Part shown: positions 38,576 to 48,900 of the stretch, in pieces
Layout of the letters: each line of letters opens with the position of its first letter
Position numbering within the stretch: position 1 is the stretch's first letter
Source of the DNA: a virus
Virus record (IMG/VR): IMGVR_UViG_3300050821_003663
Span: 1 to 64,000 of that record
Strand: one strand, 5' to 3'
Length of the DNA: 64,000 bases
The notes under the pieces: model-generated
Databases searched by the model: none
Seen by the model: only the letters and a program-made list of their open reading frames with translations
What the model was told of the DNA's origin: nothing
Program-made: the position numbers and the translations under genes

Positions 38576-39514
38576 ATGCCTAAGCCAAACCAAATCGGCA
38601 AGTTGACGACAGTGGAGGGTATGGACCCTACGTTCACCCAGCACTACTCGCAGCTTATCGACATGGTCAACACCCTGGCCGGATACAACGGGACTATTCA
38701 GCTATCCGACCACATCGACATGGGCGGCAAGTCCATCAAAAACGTAGTCCCCACCAGCGATCCCGGTGATGTCGTAACGCAAGCCCTAGCTGCGAAGAAG
38801 TACAGCCCGTCAGCGATACGGCCATATCTCGAATCGAATGGAAGCGTTCCGCTCCAGACCCAGCGAAGGCTCAACGACCCGAATCAGCGGGAACAGCAGA
38901 GTAGCTGGCTGAACGATTTGATGGGAACCCCTCCAAGCGCTAACACTTTGTTTCCGATCTTGACGAACGTGGGTGGGGGAGTCCAGGTAGATCTTCCCGC
39001 AAGCACCTTCACCTTCGCAGATGGAAGCATCGTCAGCCTTCTTGCCTACACCCACCTCCTGTCCCTGCCGGCGTCGTACACGATCTCCAGCATCTCCGCC
39101 ACAGGCAACGTCGTGACAGTAGTGCTGACCACCCCGTCTACCTTGACGGCCGGCAGCGCCGTCACCATAGAGGGCGTCACGCCTAGTTCGTTCAATGGGA
39201 CATTTGTGTTGACGTCGGTGACGGGTGGAGGCACAACCTTCACGTACCAGCTATCCATCGGCACTGTAACGGGTAGCGGCGGCACCGCACTTCTCAACGG
39301 GGTGTACTACTTCACCGTCACGAAGAGAAGCAATCTGATATTCGTGAAGGGTCCGTTCGCTGCGGATACCGCGCAAAATCGACTGCAAGCCAACTTCGAC
39401 AGCTTCCAGATTGTTGCGGTCGTGGTCGTGACTGCAAGCGGCGGGCAGGTAGAATCGAGCGGCGGCGGCGGATCTCCGCTCACCGGCCCGGTAGCGGCAG
39501 GGGCCTTTTTGTAG
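38576..39514 (+). CDS. Tail fibre or receptor-binding-type protein
   Basis: 312 residues. The N-terminal DHIDMGGKSIKNVVPTSDPGD segment (about 46-66) is the collar-type motif common at the start of phage fibres. The rest is Thr/Ser/Val/Gly-rich beta structure. It probably attaches to the tail through its N-terminus. Starts leaderless after TATACT, and its last codons double as a terminator stem (39485-39510). Confidence 0.65.
   Translation: MPKPNQIGKLTTVEGMDPTFTQHYSQLIDMVNTLAGYNGTIQLSDHIDMGGKSIKNVVPTSDPGDVVTQALAAKKYSPSAIRPYLESNGSVPLQTQRRLNDPNQREQQSSWLNDLMGTPPSANTLFPILTNVGGGVQVDLPASTFTFADGSIVSLLAYTHLLSLPASYTISSISATGNVVTVVLTTPSTLTAGSAVTIEGVTPSSFNGTFVLTSVTGGGTTFTYQLSIGTVTGSGGTALLNGVYYFTVTKRSNLIFVKGPFAADTAQNRLQANFDSFQIVAVVVVTASGGQVESSGGGGSPLTGPVAAGAFL
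39485..39510 (+). terminator. Intrinsic terminator inside the end of the fibre gene
   Basis: GGCCC/GGGCC stem with an 11-base loop followed by TTTTT. The T-run encodes the last residues and abuts the stop codon. Confidence 0.65.
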
Positions 39515-39523
39515 GGAGGTATT

Positions 39524-39808
39524 ATGGCAGAGGAGATCAAGAGCGAGCTCGTCGTCGTAGATGCCGTCCACGACCCCGAAGGCGGACACATCACGATCAG
39601 GGTCCGTTGGAGGAATACGCGAGGTAAGGCTACGTGGTTCGGACCTGAAAAGGGCTACGGTGTGGATGCCACGGCTTTCAATAAGCGCTTCAACGGAGAC
39701 ATCCAGCAGGTGTTGAACTGGATCGCTAGCGAGCATCAGCAGTACAAGGGTGCGGATCCCGAAGTGACAAAGAAGATGACGGCGTTGAAGGGGAAAGTTA
39801 TCGGATGA
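39524..39808 (+). CDS. Small hypothetical protein
   Basis: 94 residues with GGGAGG upstream. Beta strands with aromatic residues (VRWRNTRGKATWFG), then helices. The stop overlaps the next start (ATGA). Probably a tail accessory or fibre-associated protein by position. Confidence 0.6.
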   Translation: MAEEIKSELVVVDAVHDPEGGHITIRVRWRNTRGKATWFGPEKGYGVDATAFNKRFNGDIQQVLNWIASEHQQYKGADPEVTKKMTALKGKVIG

Positions 39809-40416
39809 CGGACCAACATTGGATGTGGTACGGAACGGAGACCTTGCAGGTGGTTCCGTACATGGAAGGTACGCCGGTTTACAAAGACGAGACGCTAACG
39901 CTGCTTTACCAGCGGACGCGAGATGAAGACAAACTGGAGACGGTGTTCTGTGGGGACAAGATGAGCCACGACGCCTTCGTCTCCTTCTTCCATCAGCGGA
40001 AGACGATGCAGGTACTCTGCGAGGTGGAACCAGACAAAGAGAAAAACCTCCACCCGGTAGGGTATTCATGGGTGGATCTCCCCAAGGGAATCGACGGCGC
40101 CAGGTCGGCGCACGCAGGCTTCTGCTTCTTCGACCACGCGGGAAAGCGAGGATCGGCGCGGGCTCTGGGATGTCTTGGAATCGCGTACTGGATCAAGGCG
40201 ATGAGGATCACCTCGCTCATTGGGGTGCTACTTGAATCTAATGTAGCGGCTAAGAATTTTGCCGAGCATCTGGGATATGTCGAGTGTGCAGTCATCCCCG
40301 AGTACCACTTCCGCAACGGAAAGCTCGAAGGAGCGAGGATTATGCACCTCTCTGCCGAGCGTTTCCTTCCTGTGTTCAATGAGTGGAGAGAGCGGAATCC
40401 TGTGGCTGGAAAATAA
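39805..40416 (+). CDS. GNAT-family acetyltransferase-like protein
   Basis: 203 residues. The C-terminal part shows GNAT signs: GKRGSARALGC near the acetyl-CoA loop (about 112-122), GVLLESNVAAKNFAEHLGYVE (in two pieces, about 140-160) and a final strand. Such proteins sit near virion structural genes in several podovirus-like phages. Substrate unknown. Confidence 0.65.
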   Translation: MTDQHWMWYGTETLQVVPYMEGTPVYKDETLTLLYQRTRDEDKLETVFCGDKMSHDAFVSFFHQRKTMQVLCEVEPDKEKNLHPVGYSWVDLPKGIDGARSAHAGFCFFDHAGKRGSARALGCLGIAYWIKAMRITSLIGVLLESNVAAKNFAEHLGYVECAVIPEYHFRNGKLEGARIMHLSAERFLPVFNEWRERNPVAGK

Positions 40417-40449
40417 CGATTGCGGTACGCTCCTGAGAGGAGCGAACTC

Positions 40450-41022
40450 GTGTCCAAGCCTACAGGGGAGAATCAGCAACTCCAAACTGCGCAAACCAAC
40501 CTTGCGAATATCATGGCGAGCACGGGTGAGCAATCAGCTCAGGAAGGCTCGACTCTCTTCAATCTCGCACTTCCCGGACTACAGCAAGCTGAAGGCTATT
40601 ACGGCAAGCTGGCGACCGGAGACCCGGCAGCACTCGCACGGGCAAACGCCCCAGCGATCCAGTCGATTACGTCGGCAAGCAACTCCGCGAAGAAAAACAT
40701 CACTCAAGATATGCCGCGAGGCGGAGAACGAAACCTTGCGCTCGAAGAGGCGGATCTCAGCAAGGGTGCGCAGATCAGCGGGCTCACGACGGGATCGTAT
40801 ACGAGCTCTTTCGGTTCACTCGCCGGCCTGGGTGGACAGAACGTATCGCAAGGAACGGCGGCTACAGGCACGGGCCTGCAGGGGATGAATGCGGCCGCGA
40901 ATCAATTTGGTCAACTCCAGCAACTCAACAACGAGCAGAAAGCGACTCAGCTCGGATTCTTCGGCTCGCTCGCGGGCGCGGCGGGAACGGCCGCTGGCGG
41001 CGGAGCATTCGGAACGCTATAG
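40450..41022 (+). CDS. Ala/Gly-rich virion protein
   Basis: 190 residues, GTG start at 40450 with GAGAGGAG upstream. Helical N-terminus and a Gly/Ala/Gln/Asn-rich C-terminal half, suited to internal or ejected virion proteins. Lies before two larger genes of similar character. Confidence 0.6.
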   Translation: MSKPTGENQQLQTAQTNLANIMASTGEQSAQEGSTLFNLALPGLQQAEGYYGKLATGDPAALARANAPAIQSITSASNSAKKNITQDMPRGGERNLALEEADLSKGAQISGLTTGSYTSSFGSLAGLGGQNVSQGTAATGTGLQGMNAAANQFGQLQQLNNEQKATQLGFFGSLAGAAGTAAGGGAFGTL

Positions 41023-41036
41023 AGGGGAGATAAGCC

Positions 41037-42896
41037 GTGGCAGTGGACACACCCCAGATCAAGATTGACCCGTACCAGTCGACAGTGCCGACGGTGCAGA
41101 TCCCTCCACAGGTGATCGACCAAGAGACGCGGCCGGCAGCTCCATTGCCGGGTCAGTTCGGGCGACCGGGAACGGGTGCGCTCGCGATTGGGGACTCGCT
41201 CATCAAGGGCTTCTTGCTGGGTCACCAGCAGCTTGCAGATCGGAAGGCGAAGCAGGCGCAGGCTACAATCGCGGCGGCCGACCAAAGCACCGAGGCAGCC
41301 TATCAGCAGTATCAGGACTCCATCTCCAGCGGGAAAGATCAGGCGACACAGGAAGCTACCTACAAGAACTACCTCGACACCTTCAACAAGGCGAAGGAGA
41401 CGAAGGCGAAGTTCGTGCTTCCGGAGAAGCCAGCGAAGGGTCAGAAGAAAGACGCGAAGAAGGACGGCCAACAGCAACAAGGCCAAGGCGGTCTAGGCGC
41501 CAGCATTAAGGACTTCTTCGGCGCAAACCCACACTTGGTTCCGCAGATCGCGCTCGCGACGATGCAGCCCAAGCCCCCCGGACTGTCACAGGATAATCAG
41601 GTTCGCAAGCTTCAAACCGAAGCACTGCAGACCGAGGTTGAGGCGGGCAAGGAGAATCTCACTGCCACAAGAGAAAACCGTCAACGCGCTGCGGACGCCG
41701 AAGCAAGGGCAGAGAGCCAGCGCCAGGTCGAAGCGAACGGTGGGATCGACGCGGTCCTCAATAACAAGACGGCGGACCCGAAGTTGCAGCAAACCGCTCG
41801 GATGATGAAGTACGCGCAGCTTGATGCGCAGAGTCCTGAAGCGAAGCTGAAGACCCAGTACGAGCAGCAGCTCCTCAGTGGCGAGTCCAAAAATTGGACC
41901 CCGGAGCAACGGGTGATGGCTGGCCAGATGGGAGTGGTTCCCCTGCCGGTAGCGCAGACGGTCACCGGAAAGAATGGTCACCAGCAACAGATCTTAGTAG
42001 ACCCGACGACGAACAAGCCGGTTCCAGGGAGCACCCCGCTGGATCTCGGTCCTCCTGCGTGGGCATCGGAATTCTACGCAAAGCGAGCGGCCGACCGCGC
42101 CGATCTCCAGAAGGCGGTGCAAGGCAATCCGGAGGCGTACGGTGTAACACCATCATCAGACCCGAAGGCGATGAAGGCGGCAATCGACGCGAAGGTGTCA
42201 GAGCTGGTAGTCGCAACCGAGTTTGGGATCAAAAACGTTGCGGGATCCACCGGAAAGACTGGCTACGAGGTTCAACGCGACAACACCTACCTGCAGGATG
42301 TAGTGAAGGCCGCAGGATTGAACGCCAAGGCAGGAAGCAGCCCGCTGGATACGGGTCAGGCGACGATGTTCTATCCGGTTGACGCTGGCGGTCAGAAGGC
42401 AGGCCAGCCGTTCGCGGTAGGCCGCGAGTACTTCAACAAGATCCTGACCAGCTACACCACGAACCCAGCGGAGGGGAACGGAATCCGCGCCTTTCGAACA
42501 GACTCTCCGATGCCTGGAGTAAAGAGTCCGACGAATCCCGACGGCAAGCCGGCAGAGGTGCTCGAAGCCGAGCGCCGGTTCATGTACCAGTGGGTGAAGA
42601 ACCAGATGATGGATGCCAAGGGCAAGAGCGCCCTGACATCCGATCAGGCCGACCAACTTCTCCGAACGACGGCGTTGGGCAGGCCGATTGTCTCCGGATC
42701 CATGACGCGGCCGCCGGCAGCGCCGGGAGAGCCAGCTCGCGCCGGAGGATCTTCGATGCAGCGGCCACCGAGCGGACCAACGAAGCTGTATGCTGTGACG
42801 GGAGTCAACGGTCCAGTAGCTTTGACCGATGAAGAGGTTCAGAAGGCTAAGGCCGCTGGCGTCGACGTCCAAGATATAAGCTCATTCAATCAGTAA
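41037..42896 (+). CDS. Large helical virion protein, possibly ejected
   Basis: 619 residues, GTG start. Lys/Ala/Gln-rich coiled-coil regions (about 60-150 and 180-260), a mixed central part, and a disordered end with MTRPPAAPGEPARAGG (about 555). The MTRPP pentapeptide recurs in the giant protein that follows. Together with 40450 and the 3708-residue protein it probably forms the internal, DNA-ejected set. Confidence 0.6.
   Translation: MAVDTPQIKIDPYQSTVPTVQIPPQVIDQETRPAAPLPGQFGRPGTGALAIGDSLIKGFLLGHQQLADRKAKQAQATIAAADQSTEAAYQQYQDSISSGKDQATQEATYKNYLDTFNKAKETKAKFVLPEKPAKGQKKDAKKDGQQQQGQGGLGASIKDFFGANPHLVPQIALATMQPKPPGLSQDNQVRKLQTEALQTEVEAGKENLTATRENRQRAADAEARAESQRQVEANGGIDAVLNNKTADPKLQQTARMMKYAQLDAQSPEAKLKTQYEQQLLSGESKNWTPEQRVMAGQMGVVPLPVAQTVTGKNGHQQQILVDPTTNKPVPGSTPLDLGPPAWASEFYAKRAADRADLQKAVQGNPEAYGVTPSSDPKAMKAAIDAKVSELVVATEFGIKNVAGSTGKTGYEVQRDNTYLQDVVKAAGLNAKAGSSPLDTGQATMFYPVDAGGQKAGQPFAVGREYFNKILTSYTTNPAEGNGIRAFRTDSPMPGVKSPTNPDGKPAEVLEAERRFMYQWVKNQMMDAKGKSALTSDQADQLLRTTALGRPIVSGSMTRPPAAPGEPARAGGSSMQRPPSGPTKLYAVTGVNGPVALTDEEVQKAKAAGVDVQDISSFNQ
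41885..41899. repeat. 15-bp palindrome copy 3, one mismatch
   Basis: GTCCAAAAATTGGAC, one base off the perfect palindrome, inside the gene at 41037-42896. The frame here differs from the other coding copies (SKNWTP). Confidence 0.65.
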
Positions 42897-42904
42897 GGGC
42901 CGAC

Positions 42905-45900
42905 ATGGCAGAAGACGTTCTGGAAAAATTGAGTGCCGCGATTGGCCGCAAGATTACGCCCGAGTCGACGGCGAAGAAGCCGGTCTATGTAGCTGGCGAA
43001 AACGTGAAGGGGCTCAAGGAACCGGGCAACATCGACATCACGAATCGTCCCGTGGTTCCAAATCCAGCCGCCGGCAAGGGTCAGTCAAGCACCGTACTCT
43101 CGATGGGGATCGAGGAAGACGGAAAGCATGTTTTGATTCCGATGGTGAGCGACGGCGCAGACGGCAAGCCGCCTCGCATAATGAATAAGAAAGAAGCCAT
43201 CGACTACTACCACAAAACCAAGAAGCATCTAGGGATTTTCGATAGCGATGCCGCTGCCGACGAATACGGAAGAAACGTTCTACACCCCCAGCAGGCCACC
43301 CTGAAGAACGTGAACGGGAGGACTTCGGCCGCCCCGGATCTGTCCTCAATCATCGGCCGAAGGGTGGAGCCCGAGAAGGTCTCCCCGCTGGCGATGCAGC
43401 GGTTCAAGATGTACAGCCAAGCCCGGACGAACGGATTCGACCCGGACGCGGCGATGAAGACGGCGATGTCGACCGCAGGGACCGTCGAAGGAGCGCCGGG
43501 ACAGTCGATGTACCAGAAGGCCAAGTCAGCCTTCGCCAACGTTCCGCTGGCGCCGGGAGCAACAAGAACGCTCGGCGACGTAGGCAAGGACATCTCGGAA
43601 GTCCTGCATCGCGCCTGGGCGAATCCGATGGCGATGTCAGATTCAGAGTGGGCGAGTCATCAGCAGAACATCGACAAATTCTTCGACGACTACCTCCAGC
43701 AGGCAAAGGCGAAGATCGGAGAGCCGACCACCCCGTTCAAGAAGTTCCAGACAGGAGCGGCTCAGTTTGAAGCTGGGGCCTTCGCTGGGACGGCCAAGAC
43801 GGCGGCAGAGTTCACATCTCCCGGCCAGATCGCATTGTTGGTGGGAACCTTCGGTGAAAGCGCGTTGGCGCGTGTAGCGGCTAAGACTGGAATTGCCGGA
43901 GCTGTCCCCGCAGCGAAGACGATAGCGAAGCTGTTGCAGTTGAATTTCACTGCGTCGATGATCGAAGGCACCGCCACCGGAGTCGAAGACACCTTCCGCA
44001 ACGCCATCAAGGGAGACTGGAAGGCAGCCGGCCAGTCAGCGGCCGAAGGTCTAATCAGCGGCGTGATGGCGAAGTCTGCCATCGACCATGAGACCGCGCA
44101 AATCCGAGTAAGGGCGGATCTGGAGAAAGTGGCGCGAGACAAGTACGGAGCCCCGGCGGGCCATCCGGTTACTGCTGCGATCACCTCCCGGTTCAACCAG
44201 CTCGACCCCTTCCGGCAGGCGGCGGTCATTGACGAAGCCGTGAAGCAGTCGAAGGAGTATCAAGACATCCTCAAGGACGTCGACGACAAGAACGCCGACG
44301 CTAAAGCTGAGACGCGGAAACAGCAGCGAGGGCGACTAAACGATTACTACGGCCGCGCTATGTCGGAAGCATGGGATGAGAACGTTGCTAGAAGGACGCT
44401 GCAGGGCCTCCAGCGTGGCCGCCAAGCGGTCGGTCGGATGGAAGAGGCGTCACGGCAGGCAGACACCAAGCGAGCGCAGGAAGAGCACGTACGCGAGCAG
44501 CAGAGCATCACGCTAAGGCTGATAGAAGAGCATCGCGAGATGGATCGGCAAGCAGCCGCGAAGCAGCGGATCGAGCGCGGGCAGGAAGCAGCCTCCGAAC
44601 GGTCCCAGGTGGGACGGATCTCCGAGGTGCTATCCGACAAGCGGAACGACGTATTCCGTCAGCGCCAGGAATTCGATAGTATCGCGCCGGCCGAGACAGC
44701 GCCTCGCCGGCAGATCGAGGCAGTGGTCACCCCCGAGGGCCAGGTAGCCTACCCTGCGATGTTCTGGGGAGAAGAGAATCATTTTGGAGTTGCCGGCGAT
44801 CTTGGCGGACACGCGGTCTATCGCCAGACGCCACGCGGAACGGAGTGGCTAGGGACCGACGGCAATTTCAGCGAAGCTCCGGAGTCGGTCTACATGGCGG
44901 CGAAGCCGGAAGAGGCTGACACGATGGCGCGGCTTGGAGCGCTCACAGCAGAGGCAACCTACCGGGCAGAAGAAGAGGGCGGAGAACACGTAAAGGACGC
45001 AGATGAGCTATCGGCAATTCTCAGAGATTATTCGGAAGGTGAAATCGACGCGAAAGAAGCTCGAAAGAGGGCGGGAATCGCGGACACAACCAAGCTGCCA
45101 GACGAGTACACGGCCGCTCGGGATGGGAGGCTCAATGGACCCTTTTATGATTCATCAGCACGAGGGTATTATGACGGACTTGCTGAGGAGGCAAGAACCG
45201 CTGGCCTTACTGAAGAAGAAACCAACGAACTCCTCAACGAAGCCGGTATGCTTTCCCGTCAGCAAACCGAAAACAACCTCCACCACGTCTCCCGTCCGGG
45301 CGACTACGTCGTTTCGGGTAAAGGAATAAAGTGGACGCTCGACAGCAAGGGCGTACTCCACTCTGACGAAGGTGGAGCAGTACCCCTGTTGAAGCGCGGG
45401 CTCTACTCGAATGACGCTCTACAGCTAGCGGGGAGCGGCCGCGTAGGCTACGGTACGCAGACGCGGGACGAGCGCAGGGCATCCGACGCTCGCCGCCGGC
45501 AGACCGAAGCTGACATCCGGCAGAATCAGGAGCAGGTCGACCGCGAGATGCGATTGGCAGTGCAGCGCCAGGACATCACACCTGCAGCGGAAACAGAGCC
45601 CCGCGCCGATACCATCGACAAAGACGTCCGCAGGCAGAGGTTTATGACGCGGCCGCCACGGGCGGAAGAGAGCCAGGTCGGAGCCATCGTCCGGATGGTG
45701 CTAACGGCGCCCACCGACGCGAAGAGTGTCATCAAGGCCATTGCGGCAAGGAACGGAGTCAGCGAGCAAGAGGTGATGCGCCTTCAGATCGCGGCTGACC
45801 CAGATCGCCTCAACGCCCCGGAGGCGAAGGTAGCGCGGCTGGAGATCGGCGACACGATCACAGACGACTTCCGCAAGGATCGGCCGTGGAAGGTGGAGCA

Positions 45901-48900
45901 GGGCAAGGATGGCAATCTCTACCTGCGGTCTGGAAACGCCTCACCACTCAAGCTCGACAGACTGAATCCCAGCGACCGCGTCAAAGACATCGTCAACAAA
46001 GGCAAGGTGACGCAGAGCAAGCTCGACTTCACTGAAGCTGAGGTCAGTCAGGCTGCGTTCGACCGGCCACACTACGTCAGCTATCAAGACCGCTTGACGG
46101 ATGAGGTGCGCGAGAGGATTGAAGGCACGATTTCAGATCCAGAAGCGCGTACACCCGCACAGGTCGAACAGCAGGCGGTAGCAGCTATCCGGCGCTCCGA
46201 CGCTGCCGATGCCGTGGCAACCAGAGCGGTGATCGACTCGGTCAATCCGCCGGCAGATGTGACCAGCGTGGAGCAGGCTGAAGGCGCCGTCGACGACGCG
46301 CAAGAGAAGGTGAAGGTCGCGGAGAAGGCGTACTCTCAGGCTGCCGAGGCAGAGTCGAAATCGACACCTGCGGACCCGTTCCCAGACCGTGCTCCGGTAT
46401 CCGTGGGATACGTTGGACCGCATGGCATGATCGTCCAGAACGGTCACGAGATCTCATTCCACTACGAAGTGGTCCCGATAGACTCGCTAGTGGCTTCGCA
46501 CAACTGGAATGGCCCCCTACTTGAGGTGAATCCGGAATTTCCGGAACCGCTACAACCACGGACAATCTCAGAGGCAGAGTCGAAGCTGAATGATCTTCGA
46601 GCGCAGCGCCGTGTCACCAGCGAAAACGGCAAGACGCAGGGGTACGACTTCCGCGAGTACGCCGATAAGACCGTGAATGGTTCGATGGGACCGGCAATCA
46701 TCGACCCGAGAGGGTGGATTGTCGGCGGAAACACGCGAATTTCAATCATGCGCCGTCACCTGGACAATCTCCGGTCGATTGGAGACGTGGAAGAGCGCGA
46801 GGCTGCACTGCTGGGGTTCCGTTCGGCAATGCGTCAGCTCGCCTCAGAAGATGGAGTTGCGGGCTATCCGGACGATGGCAGCTTCAATGCCGTGGTGAGG
46901 GTGTTAGATAAGCCCATCGCGACGAACAGGGAGGCAGCGGAGCTAGGCAGGCTCTTCAATAAGTCCGTCAGCGTCCAAATCAGGAAGTCAGCCAAGGGGA
47001 TCTCCTACGCGAAGTCGCTGGACACGCCGCTCATGGAGGAGATCGGGCGCAGGACTGAAGCCTACGACGGACTGACGCCGGCGATGCAGGCTGATCCAGA
47101 GTTCTTTCGCGACATCGTAAGCGAGAAGTTCAGTGTGACCCCGGAAGAGTACGCGGATTGGTTTGACGATATTCCCGGCCGTGGCCTGGTATTGAACGAT
47201 CAGGGCCGCCAGCAGTTCACCAAGGCGATGATGGGCACCGTCATCAAGGATGCAGCCCTGCTGAACCGCATCGAGGGCAGGACGCCCTACCGGGCTGCAG
47301 AGCGGGCGATTACGTACCTCATCAAGATGCAGGCGCTCACCGACCGAGACATCGTCGGCAAGATCACTGAAGCGCTCAACGCCAGCGCGGAGACGATGAA
47401 TACCGACCCCGGCCTGTCACTATCAAACGACCGCTGGCTGGCAACCTACCATCCAGATCAACAGCAATTCTTGGGGATGGAGACGAGCATCCCGCCGGAG
47501 CCTGACCGGATGGTAGAAGCGCTGTGGCGGGCGCTGACAGCTTCAGATGCGGCCGTACCCCGCGTATTCAACGACCGGCTGAAGAGCTTCATTGGGCAAG
47601 AATCTTCGTTAGCGGGTAATATCTTCGAGGAGCAACAGGAGACGCCGGCAGAGGCTTTCAACCGCGCCTTCAAGAAGGAGCTGAAAGAGGTAGCTTTCAG
47701 TCGCAAGGATAAGCAAGAGGCGATCTCGCAGGACGAATACGATGCGGCTCTTCGCAACCGCGAATTGAGCGATGCAGAGAGGTTCGATGCAGAGAACACA
47801 CCGGAGACAGAAGGAGGTCGCGGACAATCGCCAGAGCAGGCTGAGGGGGCGCAAGCCCCCGGCAGTCTCAGCGCAGGAGACCCATTCGCAACGACATCAT
47901 GGGAGCGTGGCGAGCAGCCGGGAGAGTTGATGTGGGTAGACCACGAGGGGGACTATCCGGTAAGTGCAAGACTTCTGGCGAGCAAGGAGCGGGCTGAGGT
48001 TGCAATCAAAGACGAGCACGGGTTAGTTGGCACCGTGGTCATTGGCCGGGGGGAGTGGCCGAAGGAAGAAGCCGACCGTGTTTCGCTGATGCGAGAGAAG
48101 ATGAAGGGGGCCGGAGACTTCAACGATAAACCCGAGCAGGCCCAAGAGAAGATTGCGGAGCGGATGGCTAAACAGGCAGCCATCGCGTTCAAGCACGGGT
48201 CTTCGGGTGGCAGGATGACCCGGCCGCCGGAGGCGCCAACGAAGGCATCCATTGCAGCCCGCGACATGGCCATCACGAAGGCCGAAAAGGGATACGTCAC
48301 CCCGGACAAGCTGAAGGAGTTCCTAGCCTCACATCCAGCGACGAAGGGCAACGTCAACGAGTTGATGCGCACAGCGAGGATGATGTCGGAGTACGTGTTC
48401 GACGCCGACCCGCCGGTGGGGGTAGATCGCAAGCAGGCGCTCGATTGGGTGTTGCGCGAGCGGTTGGCAGGGATCGAAGCGGGAGAGCTCAAGACGAAGC
48501 GCGGGCAGTACAGCGACCCATTGATCGAAAAGGGTGTTGGCGATGCGATCATGAAGCTGCATAAGGCAGCGGACCCCAGCACCTTCATTCACGAGTTCGC
48601 GCACGTCATCTTCCCGATGCTGAGTGACGAGGATCTCAAGGCTATCGACACCATCGAGGGACCGCGTGGGAAGGGGCGCTGGGACGGTGAACGCAAGAAT
48701 CTAACGAAAGACGTTTACGTTGACCTATCGGAGAAGTTGGCGAGCGGCATGGAGCGCTTCCTGCGAGACGAGAACCCCACCGGGTTTACCCATGAGGTCA
48801 AGGCGGTACTAGCGAAGGTCAAAGAGATGATGCGGAAGGTATACAGCGCCTTCGCAAAAGACCCGCTTTCAGGCTTCAACCCGACCGAAGAGGCTCGCGA

